A stretch of DNA of 64,000 nt from Eubacterium sp. (GTDB lineage Bacteria > Bacillota > Clostridia > Oscillospirales > Acutalibacteraceae), in contig JARHZA010000001.1 of assembly GCA_029258375.1 (NCBI GenBank), forward strand, positions 725,564 to 789,563. The letters are read 5' to 3'. The translations under genes were made by a program, and so were the position numbers. This document shows positions 9,337-17,926 of the stretch, piece after piece. The notes under the pieces were generated by a model, which worked only from the letters and a program-made list of their open reading frames with translations, made no database searches and had not been told where the DNA came from. Position 1 is the stretch's first letter. Each line of letters begins with the position of its first letter.

Positions 9337-10761
9337 ATGTCTAAAAATTCTCAAACAGTGCGCCCTTTCGGTACAAGAGACAAGATAGGTTATTTATTTG
9401 GAGATCTTGCAAATGATTTCACTTTTATTTTTGCTTCTGGTTTCTTACTTAAGTTTTATACCGATGTATTAGGTGTTAATTCATACTGGGCAGGTATTTT
9501 ATTCTTAACTGCTCGTTGTGTAGATGCTTTTACTGATGTTGGTATGGGTAGAATTGTTGATACAATGCAGCCAACAAAGCAAGGCCGTTTCAGACCTTGG
9601 TTAAAGCGTATGGCTATTCCAATTTTTATTATCAACGTTTTAATGTATTTACACCCAGCAGCTAAACTTCCTATGACTGGAAGAATCATTTATATGTTTG
9701 TAACATATATCCTTTGGGGTAGTATTTTCTACACAGCAGCAAATATCCCTTATGGTTCTATGGCATCTGTAATTACAGAAGATCCTGGCGAACGTACAAG
9801 CCTTTCTACATTCCGTAGTGTAGGTGCTATGATCGCTGGTGGTAGTATCGGTGTTATTGCTCCATTAGTTCTTTTCAAAAAAGTTAATGGTCAATCAGAA
9901 TTAGTTCCAGAACGTTTCACATTATTAGCTATTGTTTTTGGTTTTCTTGCAATGGCTGCATACTTTGCTTGTTATAAGTTATGCCAAGAAAGAGTTCAAC
10001 TTCCAAGCAAAAAGAAAGAAAAAGGTGCTGGTTTCTTCCAGTTAACAAAAGCGTTAATTCACAACCGTGCACTTATGGCTATCATTGGTTCAGCAATTGC
10101 TATGTTACTTTGTCAATTACTTGGCACAGCAATGCTCACTTATGTATTCCAAGACTACTTTAATAATGCAGATCTTATGATTTTTGGTAGTGTTGCAGCA
10201 GCCCTTCCAACTCTTATTATGGCTCCATTTGCAACAAAATTATCAGAACGTTTTGGTAAAAAAGAATGTAGTATAGTAGGTTGTGCAATTGCTTCATTCT
10301 TCTATGGACTTCTTTTCATCGTTCATACACATAATCCAATCGTATATATCACATTGATGCTTCTTGGCTCAGTTGGTATGGGCTTCTTTAATATGGTTAT
10401 CTGGGCATTTATCACAGATATTATTGACTATCAAGAAGTTAAAACTGGAAATCGTGATGACGGAACAGTTTACGCTATCTATTCATTTAGCCGTAAATTA
10501 GGTCAAGCTATTGCTGGTGGTATCAGTGGTTTTGCTTTAACAATGGTTGGTTATGTAAGTTCTACTGCAGGTGAAGTTGTACAACAGTCTCAAAAAGCGT
10601 TAGATGGTATTTACAACATCTCTTCACTTGTTCCTTTCTTTGGATATTTAATCGTAATGTTACTCTTAATTTTTGTATACCCATTAAATAAAGAAAAAGT
10701 AAGAGAAAATGCTCGTATCCTTGCTGAACGTCATGCAACTAAAGCAAAGAACGAAGACTAA
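9337..10761 (+). CDS. Glycoside-pentoside-hexuronide (GPH) cation symporter
   Basis: A 474-residue, 12-helix carrier of the GPH branch of the major facilitator superfamily. The family's N-terminal pattern is present (GYLFGDLANDFTF, then ARCVDAFTDVGMGRIVD and RFRPWL), as is the mid-protein AFITDIIDYQE. UidB and XynB/YicJ belong here. As the last gene of the hexuronate operon, 19 bases after the GH2 gene, it most likely imports beta-glucuronides for cytoplasmic hydrolysis. It could also carry free glucuronate. A terminator follows at 10801. Confidence 0.9.
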   Translation: MSKNSQTVRPFGTRDKIGYLFGDLANDFTFIFASGFLLKFYTDVLGVNSYWAGILFLTARCVDAFTDVGMGRIVDTMQPTKQGRFRPWLKRMAIPIFIINVLMYLHPAAKLPMTGRIIYMFVTYILWGSIFYTAANIPYGSMASVITEDPGERTSLSTFRSVGAMIAGGSIGVIAPLVLFKKVNGQSELVPERFTLLAIVFGFLAMAAYFACYKLCQERVQLPSKKKEKGAGFFQLTKALIHNRALMAIIGSAIAMLLCQLLGTAMLTYVFQDYFNNADLMIFGSVAAALPTLIMAPFATKLSERFGKKECSIVGCAIASFFYGLLFIVHTHNPIVYITLMLLGSVGMGFFNMVIWAFITDIIDYQEVKTGNRDDGTVYAIYSFSRKLGQAIAGGISGFALTMVGYVSSTAGEVVQQSQKALDGIYNISSLVPFFGYLIVMLLLIFVYPLNKEKVRENARILAERHATKAKNED

Positions 10762-10800
10762 TATTGTAATCTATAAATTTATAGTATTATAAGTTGATAA

Positions 10801-10833
10801 AATATCCTCGTCTAAATTGATGAGGATATTTTT
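10801..10833 (+). terminator. Terminator of the hexuronide operon
   Basis: AATATCCTC (10801-10809) pairs with GAGGATATT (10822-10830), followed by a T-run. Confidence 0.85.
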
Positions 10834-10920
10834 ATATTAAATTGATTAACTACCAAATTATTTCAATTTAATTTTTAAAATCTGAGTACTTAAAAATAAA
10901 TATTACTTAATAATTACAAA

Positions 10921-10953
10921 AAAAGAGTAGGCATTTAAGCCTACTCTTTTTTA
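10921..10953. terminator. Bidirectional terminator, mainly for fucO
   Basis: A perfect 12-bp stem AAAAGAGTAGGC / GCCTACTCTTTT with loop ATTTAA. It is immediately 3' of fucO on the minus strand. The 10834-10920 stretch before it is plain AT-rich sequence. Confidence 0.88.
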
Positions 10954-10970
10954 TTTTGTTATAAATTAAA

Positions 10971-12119
10971 TTATAAAAGAGAACGATATAGTTCTTTGAT
11001 TTCTTCAACAGAAGTGTCACGTGGATTGCCTGGACGACAAGCATCATCAAATGCAGATTGAGAAAGGAAGTCAAGGTCTTCTTCTTTAACAATATCTTTT
11101 AAGTCAGCAGGAATGCCAACATCTTGTGATAATTGTTTAACTGCGTTTATAGCAGCTGTACGAGCATCTTCAATAGTCATATCATCAACATCTTTAACAC
11201 CCATAGCACGTGCAATTTCTCTGTATTTATCGCCAGTTGCAGGTGCATTGTATTCCATAACAGTTGGAAGAATAATTGCATTTGCAACGCCGTGAGGAGT
11301 GTCATATACAGCACCTAATGGGTGAGCCATTGAGTGAACAATACCTAAACCAACATTAGAAAATCCCATACCGGCAATGTATTGACCAAGAGCCATTCCT
11401 TCACGTCCTTCGTCTGTGTTTTCAACAGCACCACGAAGTGATTTTGAAATAATTTCAATAGCTTTAAGGTGGAACATATCACTCATTTCCCAAGCACCTT
11501 TTGTAATGTAACCTTCAATAGCATGGGTAAGTGCATCCATACCGGTTGCTGCTGTTAATCCCTTAGGCATAGATGCCATCATATCAGGGTCAACAACTGC
11601 AACAACAGGAATGTCGTGAACGTCTACACAAACCATTTTTCTTGATTTTTCAGCATCAGTAATAACGTAGTTAATTGTTACTTCAGCAGCAGTACCAGCA
11701 GTTGTAGGAACAGCAATGATTGGAACTGCTTTTTTAGTTGTTGGTGCAACACCTTCAAGGCTAATTACATCAGAAAAATCTGGATTTTCAATAATGATAC
11801 CAATTGCCTTTGCAGTGTCCATAGAAGAACCACCACCAATTGCTATAATGCAATCTGCACCAGATGCTTTAAATTCTTCAACACCGTGTTTAACGTTTTC
11901 AACTGTTGGGTTTGGTTTAATATCACTGTATAAAGTATATGAAATATTTGCATTATCAAGAACATCCGTAACTTTTTTTGTTACGCCAAACTTAATAAGG
12001 TCTGGATCTGAACATACAAAGCACTTTTTAAATGCTCTTGCTTTAACTTCAGTAGCAATTTCGTTTATTGCACCTTTTCCGTGATATGATGTTTCGTTTA
12101 ATACAAATCTGTTAGCCAT
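10971..12119 (-). CDS. fucO: Lactaldehyde reductase / iron-containing alcohol dehydrogenase
   Basis: A 382-residue group III (Fe-dependent) alcohol dehydrogenase. The N-terminus MANRFVLNETSYHGKGA, the NAD-binding GGGSSMDTAKAIG and the iron-ligand region (GMDALTHAIEGYITKGAW, then VHSMAHPLGAVYDTPHGVANA) track E. coli FucO closely along the whole length (383 aa there). FucO reduces L-lactaldehyde from fucose or rhamnose cleavage to 1,2-propanediol and regenerates NAD+. No fucose or rhamnose genes are next to it; it stands alone with its own promoter and terminator. It may also serve the aldehyde end of 5'-deoxysugar breakdown (speculative). Confidence 0.9.
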   Translation of the reverse strand: MANRFVLNETSYHGKGAINEIATEVKARAFKKCFVCSDPDLIKFGVTKKVTDVLDNANISYTLYSDIKPNPTVENVKHGVEEFKASGADCIIAIGGGSSMDTAKAIGIIIENPDFSDVISLEGVAPTTKKAVPIIAVPTTAGTAAEVTINYVITDAEKSRKMVCVDVHDIPVVAVVDPDMMASMPKGLTAATGMDALTHAIEGYITKGAWEMSDMFHLKAIEIISKSLRGAVENTDEGREGMALGQYIAGMGFSNVGLGIVHSMAHPLGAVYDTPHGVANAIILPTVMEYNAPATGDKYREIARAMGVKDVDDMTIEDARTAAINAVKQLSQDVGIPADLKDIVKEEDLDFLSQSAFDDACRPGNPRDTSVEEIKELYRSLL

Positions 12120-12156
12120 AATTAAATCTCCTTTGATTTATGTATTTTACAATTAC

Positions 12157-12184
12157 ATTATATACTTAATAATGCATATGTCAA
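12157..12184 (-). promoter_or_regulatory. fucO promoter
   Basis: On the minus strand TTGACA (12179-12184) and TATAAT (12157-12162) are separated by 16 bases, about 40 bases before the ATG; AAGGAG follows. The stretch 12185-12455 upstream holds nothing I can name. Confidence 0.7.
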
Positions 12185-12455
12185 TAAATTAACAAAAAAA
12201 TAATTACAAAAATATCAGTATGTAATATATATGAAAAACAATGCAATAAAATACAAACAAAAAACATAATAATGACAAAAAATTAACGAAACAATATGCT
12301 AAATTGATAATTTAATGTTAATTATATTTTTATTGTTATAATAACTTTGTTTTTATTAAATGAAAAACTTATTGTCATAATAAACAAACTTTTCATATTA
12401 CATTTTTGCATAATAACCAATACTCGTCAAATTGCAACAAAAGAATACACCGTTG

Positions 12456-12608
12456 TTGTACAATATTAACAAAATGAAATAACGCAATGAATTCTTTTTG
12501 TATAACTGTAAGGTAAAACTTATAAGAAAACGATTGTGCAATATGCACAAAATATATATTGATCGTTTGTACATAATCACTTGACTTTTTAAAAATTTTG
12601 AATATAAT
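12456..12608 (+). promoter_or_regulatory. Control region of small-gene cassette 1
   Basis: Three elements recur at the same spacing in the 20.0 kb cassette. Site A is TTGTACAATATTAACAA (12456-12472). Site B is TTGTGC-N5-GCACAA (12534-12550), a 17-bp inverted repeat. Site C is TTGTACATAA (12567-12576). They are followed by TTGACT (12581-12586), a 16-bp spacer and TATAAT (12603-12608). A and B both fit TTGT-N9-ACAA and are 78 bp apart in both cassettes. The regulator is unknown. Confidence 0.75.
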
Positions 12609-12643
12609 AAAGACATAAGATAAATGAAGGGAGGAAACAGAAT

Positions 12644-12766
12644 ATGTCAGATAAACTTAGAATGCAAAATGAACTTCTTAAAGAAATCGAAGAAGAAAAA
12701 GGTCTTTCTTGGGGTAAGTTCTTCAGAATGGTTAAGTTATATGCTCTTTGTAATGAGATGAACTAA
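12644..12766 (+). CDS. Small conserved protein, 40 aa (cassette 1)
   Basis: I do not recognise the family. The ATG follows AAGGGAGG by about 9 bases, and the 40-residue product starts MSDKLRMQNELLKEIEEEKG and ends LYALCNEMN. It aligns gap-free with the 41-residue product at 20217: 25 of 40 residues are identical, including EIEEEKG, SW, YALC and a penultimate Glu. Substitutions are conservative (L/I, M/L, K/E), as in a translated gene. It is charged, predicted amphipathic helix, with one Cys near the C-terminus, and no signal peptide or membrane span. It has its own strong promoter and terminator. It could be a small regulator, adaptor or peptide precursor; nothing decides this. Confidence 0.78.
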   Translation: MSDKLRMQNELLKEIEEEKGLSWGKFFRMVKLYALCNEMN

Positions 12767-12791
12767 ACCATTCTCTTTTTTTAAAAATAAT

Positions 12792-12829
12792 CCTTAAATT
12801 ACTGCATAGTGCTAATTCAGTAATTAAGG
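12792..12829 (+). repeat. Inverted repeat in the 3' UTR of cassette 1
   Basis: CCTTAAATTACTG (12792-12804) can pair with CAGTAATTAAGG (12818-12829) with one bulged A. The right arm and the following TTAAGGTTTA are also present in cassette 2 (near 20419), so the 3' UTR may be structured. Confidence 0.5.
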
Positions 12830-12854
12830 TTTACATATATATTTTCTTTTCGAG

Positions 12855-12881
12855 GTGTAACCAATGGGTTACGCTTTTTTT
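12855..12881 (+). terminator. Terminator of small-gene cassette 1
   Basis: GTGTAACC (12855-12862) pairs with GGTTACGC (12867-12874), one G-T pair included, followed by a T7 run. Confidence 0.8.
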
Positions 12882-12896
12882 ATTTTGTAAAATAAA

Positions 12897-12926
12897 TTAA
12901 CACATTTTAATTATTTGTGTTATAAT
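12897..12926 (+). promoter_or_regulatory. Promoter of the 12969 membrane-protein gene
   Basis: TTAACA (12897-12902), 18-bp spacer, TATAAT (12921-12926). Confidence 0.6.
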
Positions 12927-12968
12927 TCGCATATAAGTAAATTAAGTGTTTTGTTATAAAGAGGGCTT

Positions 12969-14153
12969 ATGAAAAATTTTGTAAAAAACTATTGGGGATT
13001 CTTTCCATTTGCAATATATCTTCTTTTGCAAGTTGTAGTTTCAAGTGTTAATAAAATCTGTGGATTTCAACTTCGCAATATGCTAGTTTTGTTTTTGTAT
13101 TGGTTTGCTGTTATCTCTATATTAGTGATTTTTTTGTGGGTTGCTTTATCAATTTACAAAGGAATCCGCAGTAAAAGAGTTAAAGGATATAATATTCTTG
13201 ATAAATTAGTGCTTGTTCTATTTGCTCTTATTGGTGTTTTTGTTGTTTTCTTTAGTGTTTTAATTTGTTCTTTTTTTAATACAGAGGAACGAATAGTTAC
13301 TAAAAACAATATCAAAATGGTTGCAAGTTATAACAATTTTAACGAAGAAAAAGTTAATTATTATGAATATAAAAATAGTTTTGTTTATGGTAAAAATTTG
13401 GGCTTTGAAATCTACTTAAATAGTGAACTTAAAAGTCCTTTGTCAGATGATTTTAATGAGAAACCAATTTCCTGGATTTTTTATGATTTAGATGGCAATG
13501 TTATTGATAGCAGTAATAATAAAAATAATAAATTTAAAAAGATAGATTTAGAAGTAAAAGAAAACAGAGAAAAAGAGTTAGTATTTAATTTTTCGATAGA
13601 TGATTTTATATATAATTATAATAAGTATTACTCAGACGATAAGGGTTCAATTTATCTAAAACCATCTTTAAATTGGCAAGTGAACCAGTTGGAAAAGGCA
13701 GTTCATTCAAAATATAAAATGGATGAATACAGATTTAAAGAAGACGAAAATAAATGGTCATTGCCAATTCTATCTGTTTATGTTCCAGAAAATAGTAATT
13801 ATGTAGAAGAAGTAATTGTTAATTTTGATGATCATGGTCATACAGAAGAAATGTATAATATTTACGAGGAAATATGTTTTTATACTTTAAAAGTCTTTTT
13901 CCCTGATTTGCCAAATGATAAGATAATTTCTCTTTATAAAGAAATTAACGAACTTGCTTATGAAAAAACATTTCCAAAGGAACAAGATTATGATGACGAT
14001 ATTGTGCCATATTCAGTTTATATAAAAGGCAATGTTGGTGTTTATCCTTATTATGCCGTTGGCGATTATGTGCGTCTTTGCATAATTCCTGTTAATGATG
14101 AAACTATAAAAGAATTTAAAGAAAAAGGCGTAAATATTTGCGAAATTCAATAA
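12969..14153 (+). CDS. Hypothetical membrane protein
   Basis: I do not recognise this 394-residue protein. Three hydrophobic segments occupy roughly residues 10-27, 38-62 and 79-105 (ending VFFSVLICSFF). The remaining ~290 residues are polar, rich in Asn, Lys, Glu and Tyr, and probably extracytoplasmic. No catalytic motif or Cys cluster is evident. It has its own promoter and GAGGG ribosome site and shares a convergent terminator with the kinase gene at 14203. It lies between a small-gene cassette and a peptide-response locus, but no link can be shown. Confidence 0.7.
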   Translation: MKNFVKNYWGFFPFAIYLLLQVVVSSVNKICGFQLRNMLVLFLYWFAVISILVIFLWVALSIYKGIRSKRVKGYNILDKLVLVLFALIGVFVVFFSVLICSFFNTEERIVTKNNIKMVASYNNFNEEKVNYYEYKNSFVYGKNLGFEIYLNSELKSPLSDDFNEKPISWIFYDLDGNVIDSSNNKNNKFKKIDLEVKENREKELVFNFSIDDFIYNYNKYYSDDKGSIYLKPSLNWQVNQLEKAVHSKYKMDEYRFKEDENKWSLPILSVYVPENSNYVEEVIVNFDDHGHTEEMYNIYEEICFYTLKVFFPDLPNDKIISLYKEINELAYEKTFPKEQDYDDDIVPYSVYIKGNVGVYPYYAVGDYVRLCIIPVNDETIKEFKEKGVNICEIQ

Positions 14154-14160
14154 AAATTAA

Positions 14161-14204
14161 AGCCGATAATTTGTAAGTAAATTTACAAGTTATCGGCTTT
14201 TTTT
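14161..14204. terminator. Bidirectional terminator
   Basis: A long stem: 14161-14176 (AGCCGATAATTTGTAA) pairs with 14183-14198, loop of 6, then a T-run. It separates the membrane protein from the convergent two-component operon. Confidence 0.88.
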
Positions 14205-15594
14205 ATGTTGTAGGCAGTGTGATTTCTACACAAAAACCATCATAAATGCTATGTTTAATTTCAATTGTACCATTGTGTGCAGATATAATCTGTTTTACTA
14301 TAAGTAACCCTAATCCGTGCCTCTGTTCTGTTGCGTTTTCATCACAAACCATATAATGTGGCGTGTTGTTCAACTTTTCAATTTCATCATCTGTTGCGCC
14401 AATTCCATTATCATAAACAATAATTTTACACTTGTTTGTTTCCTCAATAAGATCAACGTAAATTCTGCAACCATTATTGTTGTGATTTATGCTATTTTGA
14501 ATTAAATTGTTAATTGCTCTATAAATAAGAACTTTATCTGCTTTTATGTTGCATACTTTTAAATTATCATCAATAAGCCATTCAATTGGATAGCAGTTAT
14601 CAATATCAATATTTAAAAAATCTACAACAACTTGTCTTAAAATAGCAACAACGTTTACCTCTTTTTTATTTATTGGTTGCATATTGTATTCTAATTTTGA
14701 AGCAAGGTTTAAGTCATTGATTAAGTTTTTCATTTTTTCACTTTGCTTAACTATAATATCTGCCTTTTTTCGTTCGTCATTAGATATATTGTTATCATTT
14801 TTTAACTGGCTTGCATAACCCATAATCATTGATAAAGGTGTTCTAATATCGTGAGATACACCGGCAATCCAGTTAGCTCGTGCAGTTTCTTTTTTTCTAA
14901 GTTCAATCCTTTGATTTTCTAAAATTTCAGAAGTTTTATTTATGTTTAAAGATATTTCAGATAGTAAACCACTTTCTTTTAGCCTAACGTTTTTGCCATT
15001 GCCTAAATCTTGTATAGCATTTGTAATTGGCTTTATTGATTTTATGATTTTTGAATTGGTAACAATGTAAATTATAAAAATTAAAACTATGTTTACTATA
15101 AATAAACTTATAACTGTTTTAGGCAAATTCGCAATAAAATTGTAATCCCAACTTGGCCACATATGTTTCCAGTAACTGTCTTTTGGAAAACCTGTTACTA
15201 TAATGCCGTCGTCACGTTCGCCGGTAAATGTTGGGCAACCGTCTATATATCCTCTTGTAATGTTTGAAATGTCAGATAATGTATATGTGTTTTTTAAATT
15301 ATCAGGTGCATTATTTGTTTGCCATTTAATACTGTTTGTTTTGTTTTCAATAAATATTGCCCAAGCATTAGAATCTTTAAGTTCGTTTGCTATGTAGTCA
15401 TCTAATACGTAATCACCGTTACTTGTTATTTCAAGTTTATTTGCCACTTCTTCAGCAATTTTCCAAGGCCTGCCGTTTGAGTTTTGCTTAACAGCCAAAG
15501 CAGAAATAAATGCAAAATTTATTATGAATAACAAAATAATGGAAAGAAATAAAATTCCAATAAATCGCCTTATCAGTTTAGGTACACTTTTCAT
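14203..15594 (-). CDS. Sensor histidine kinase (Cpr/Nsr/Bce-neighbourhood type)
   Basis: A 463-residue membrane kinase. TM1 is near residues 10-32, followed by a ~120-residue extracytoplasmic domain, TM2 near 160-182, a HAMP-like linker, the H-box GVSHDIRTPLSM, the N-box NNLIQNSINHN and the ATP-lid boxes DNGIG and HGLGLLIVKQI. I chose ATG 15594 with GAGGG upstream; TTG 15612 would overlap the response regulator gene. It starts 1 base after the regulator's stop, so the two are co-expressed. With the divergent LanFEG-like transporter it probably senses a cationic peptide or lantibiotic (inference). Confidence 0.9.
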   Translation of the reverse strand: MKSVPKLIRRFIGILFLSIILLFIINFAFISALAVKQNSNGRPWKIAEEVANKLEITSNGDYVLDDYIANELKDSNAWAIFIENKTNSIKWQTNNAPDNLKNTYTLSDISNITRGYIDGCPTFTGERDDGIIVTGFPKDSYWKHMWPSWDYNFIANLPKTVISLFIVNIVLIFIIYIVTNSKIIKSIKPITNAIQDLGNGKNVRLKESGLLSEISLNINKTSEILENQRIELRKKETARANWIAGVSHDIRTPLSMIMGYASQLKNDNNISNDERKKADIIVKQSEKMKNLINDLNLASKLEYNMQPINKKEVNVVAILRQVVVDFLNIDIDNCYPIEWLIDDNLKVCNIKADKVLIYRAINNLIQNSINHNNNGCRIYVDLIEETNKCKIIVYDNGIGATDDEIEKLNNTPHYMVCDENATEQRHGLGLLIVKQIISAHNGTIEIKHSIYDGFCVEITLPTT

Positions 15595-15595
15595 A

Positions 15596-16300
15596 TTATT
15601 TTCCCTCAACAATCAGTTTATAACCAAGCCCTTTTATAGTTACAAGTGACTGTGGCTTTGACGGATTTAATTCTATCTTTTCTCTAATTCTTCTAATATG
15701 TGCCATAAGTGAATTTTCATAACCAAATGGATTATCGCCCCAAGCAGCTTGGCATAGTGCGTCTATTGTAACTATTCTGCCTGCATTGCGATAAAGAACC
15801 ATTAGCAGATCGTGCTCTTTTGCTGTAAGAGAAAATTGTTCGCCATTTTTTGTTACCTCTGCTTTAGAAAAATCAATAAAACTATTTTTTAATCTTACAA
15901 TTGAATTTTCTTCTTTATAACTTCTTTTTAAAATTGCAATTACTCTAAAAACAAGTTCTTTTGGTAAAAATGGTTTAACAATATAATCGTCTGCGCCAAT
16001 TGAAAACCCTTTAAATTTGTCTTCGTCTTCTCCTTTGGCAGTCAAAAAAAGAATAGGATATTCTCCTTTTTTCTTTAACTCCTTCATTAAAGTGAAACCA
16101 TCACCATCTGGTAACATTACATCAAGAATTGCAAATTCAGGTTTAATATCTTCTGCTAAATCAATTGCCATTTTTACATTTGTTGCAGTATAAATGTTGT
16201 AAAAACCTTCGTCTTTTAATATAGATTCAACCATATTTAATAATTCTTGTTCGTCATCAACAAGTAAAATTCGTTTACCTTTTAAGTATTCTATATCCAT
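15596..16300 (-). CDS. OmpR-family response regulator
   Basis: A 234-residue regulator: receiver domain with acidic pair DDE at 15-17, phospho-acceptor D60 (FAILDVMLPDGDG) and K in FLTAKGEDE, then a winged-helix DNA-binding domain (LTAKEHDLLMVLYRNAGRIV to GLGYKLI). I favour ATG 16300 because GGTG lies 6 bases upstream; an in-frame ATG at 16321 has no ribosome site. It partners the kinase encoded next. It likely binds the direct repeats at 16368-16425 and drives the transporter operon, as CprR does in Clostridioides difficile. Confidence 0.9.
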   Translation of the reverse strand: MDIEYLKGKRILLVDDEQELLNMVESILKDEGFYNIYTATNVKMAIDLAEDIKPEFAILDVMLPDGDGFTLMKELKKKGEYPILFLTAKGEDEDKFKGFSIGADDYIVKPFLPKELVFRVIAILKRSYKEENSIVRLKNSFIDFSKAEVTKNGEQFSLTAKEHDLLMVLYRNAGRIVTIDALCQAAWGDNPFGYENSLMAHIRRIREKIELNPSKPQSLVTIKGLGYKLIVEGK

Positions 16301-16367
16301 TATAAACACCAACTTTCGCATTTAAAATTATATCATAAAAATTTGTTGTTTTCTATTTTTACTCAAA

Positions 16368-16425
16368 ATGTAAGGAAGATGTAAGGTTAAGAGAATGTTT
16401 ATGCAAGGTTAGGGTTGTAAGATAT
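16368..16425 (+). promoter_or_regulatory. Direct repeats, likely response-regulator binding sites
   Basis: ATGTAAGG at 16368, ATGTAAGGTTA at 16379 and ATGCAAGGTTA at 16401, with a weaker TTGTAAGATA at 16415. Pitches are 11 and 22 bp, whole helical turns, typical of OmpR-family sites. They lie in the gap between the divergent regulator and transporter operons. Confidence 0.65.
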
Positions 16426-16451
16426 AGGTGCAATAAGAAAGGAGCAATTTT

Positions 16452-17207
16452 ATGAACATCATCGAAACAAAAGAATTAACAAAAACTTATGCAGATTTTA
16501 CTGCTGTTTCAAATGTAAATCTAAATATTAAAAAAGGAACTGTATATGGTTTTCTTGGTCCTAATGGTGCAGGTAAGTCAACCACAATGAAAATGTTTTT
16601 AGGATTAACAAAACCAACAAGTGGAACATTTACTATTAACGGAAAAAAGTTTCCAGAAAACAGAGTTGAAATTTTAAAAGAAATAGGTTCTTTCATAGAA
16701 GCACCTGCTTTTTATGGAAATCTTACAGGCGAAGAAAATCTTGATATTATTAGAAAAATTTTAGGGCTTCCAAAATCATCAGTTGATGAGGCATTAGAAA
16801 TAGTTGGTTTAACCCAGTTTAAAAATAGACTTGCAAAAAAATATTCATTAGGTATGAAACAACGTTTAGGTCTTGCAAGTGCATTGATAGGTAAACCACC
16901 AATTTTAATACTTGATGAACCTACAAATGGGCTTGATCCAGTAGGAATACACGAAATAAGAACTTTAATACGTTCGTTACCACAAAAATATGATTGTACC
17001 GTTTTGGTATCTTCTCATTTATTATCAGAAATCGAACTTATGGCAGATGATATAGGTATTTTAAATCATGGAAATTTGTTGTTTGAGGGAACACTTGAAG
17101 AATTGAAGCAAGATGCATTAGTAAAAGGATACCCAATAGAAAATTTGGAAGATACATTCCTTGCTCTTATTGATGAAGATAATATGCGAAGAGGTGTATC
17201 AAAATGA
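16452..17207 (+). CDS. Lantibiotic/antimicrobial-peptide protection ABC transporter, ATPase
   Basis: A 251-residue ABC ATPase of the BcrA/LanF group. Walker A is GPNGAGKST (36-44), the signature YSLGMKQR near 137, Walker B LILDEPTNGLDP near 157 and the H-loop SSHLLSE. Two permeases follow with 4-bp overlaps (ATGA), giving the LanF-E-G layout that exports or expels lantibiotics and related peptides from the membrane. Preceded by AAAGGAGC and by the repeats that the divergent regulator probably binds. Bacitracin-type substrates are possible too. Confidence 0.9.
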   Translation: MNIIETKELTKTYADFTAVSNVNLNIKKGTVYGFLGPNGAGKSTTMKMFLGLTKPTSGTFTINGKKFPENRVEILKEIGSFIEAPAFYGNLTGEENLDIIRKILGLPKSSVDEALEIVGLTQFKNRLAKKYSLGMKQRLGLASALIGKPPILILDEPTNGLDPVGIHEIRTLIRSLPQKYDCTVLVSSHLLSEIELMADDIGILNHGNLLFEGTLEELKQDALVKGYPIENLEDTFLALIDEDNMRRGVSK

Positions 17208-17926
17208 GTTTCATTTTAGAATGTAAAAAAGTAAAACGAACAGGGTTTGTATGGGCTTTTATTTGTTGTGGCGTATTATCTGCTTTTATCCCAATACTTA
17301 ATATGGTAGTGCGTTCAGATATGTTTTTATCGCAAAATGCAACACCTTTAGAAATTTTGTTTAATGCTAACTGGCAAATGATGTCTATGCTAAATATATT
17401 GCTTGTTGTAGCAGGCAGTTCAATTATTTATCATACTGAATATTCAGATAACGCAATTCAAAAAATGAAAACACTTCCTATTTTAGAGGAAAAAATATTT
17501 TTTAATAAATTTATTTTAATGGCAGTTATGACTTTTATCACGTTACTTATAGAAATGATTGGAATAGGGTTTTCTGCTTATCACTGGTTTGAATTTACAA
17601 GTAATACTTTTTTAGAATTAGTGAAAAATTTTGGCTATTGTTTTCTTTTAATGTTACCTGCTATTTTAACATCTATTTTAATTTCATCTGCTTTTAAAAA
17701 TATATGGTTATCACTTGGTGTAGGGGTTGTTTGTGTGTTTGTTGCAACTATGATACCAACAAGCAATTTTTATTTATCGCTTTTTCCTTATGCTATGGTA
17801 TTTCAAATTTTTTCATCAGCAAAAATCAGTATGATTACTAAATTTATAATAGCATCTTTAAGTGAAATATTGATTTTAATATTTTCAGAAATCGTTTTTG
17901 TAAAAGTAAGGAGGCGTTTTGAATGA
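17204..17926 (+). CDS. Lantibiotic-immunity ABC permease (LanE-like)
   Basis: A 240-residue integral membrane protein with about six hydrophobic segments, the usual size of LanE/MutE-type permeases. The N-terminus MSFILECKKVKRTGFVWAF and the YHTEYSDNAIQKMKTLPI loop fit this family, in which a short cytoplasmic loop follows TM2. The start overlaps the ATPase stop by 4 bases. It forms the membrane channel with the next gene. Confidence 0.85.
   Translation: MSFILECKKVKRTGFVWAFICCGVLSAFIPILNMVVRSDMFLSQNATPLEILFNANWQMMSMLNILLVVAGSSIIYHTEYSDNAIQKMKTLPILEEKIFFNKFILMAVMTFITLLIEMIGIGFSAYHWFEFTSNTFLELVKNFGYCFLLMLPAILTSILISSAFKNIWLSLGVGVVCVFVATMIPTSNFYLSLFPYAMVFQIFSSAKISMITKFIIASLSEILILIFSEIVFVKVRRRFE

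Noticed and set aside
11716-12084. 122-codon frame opposite fucO
   Set aside because: Shadow of a strongly conserved gene; no start signal and no recognisable motif.
12398-12616. Antisense reading frame opposite the cassette 1 promoter (72 codons), sharing MSLLYS-FLK-Q with one at 20058-20246
   Set aside because: The shared peptide arises because the promoter/UTR DNA is duplicated. No ribosome site, and it runs through the -35, -10 and operators.
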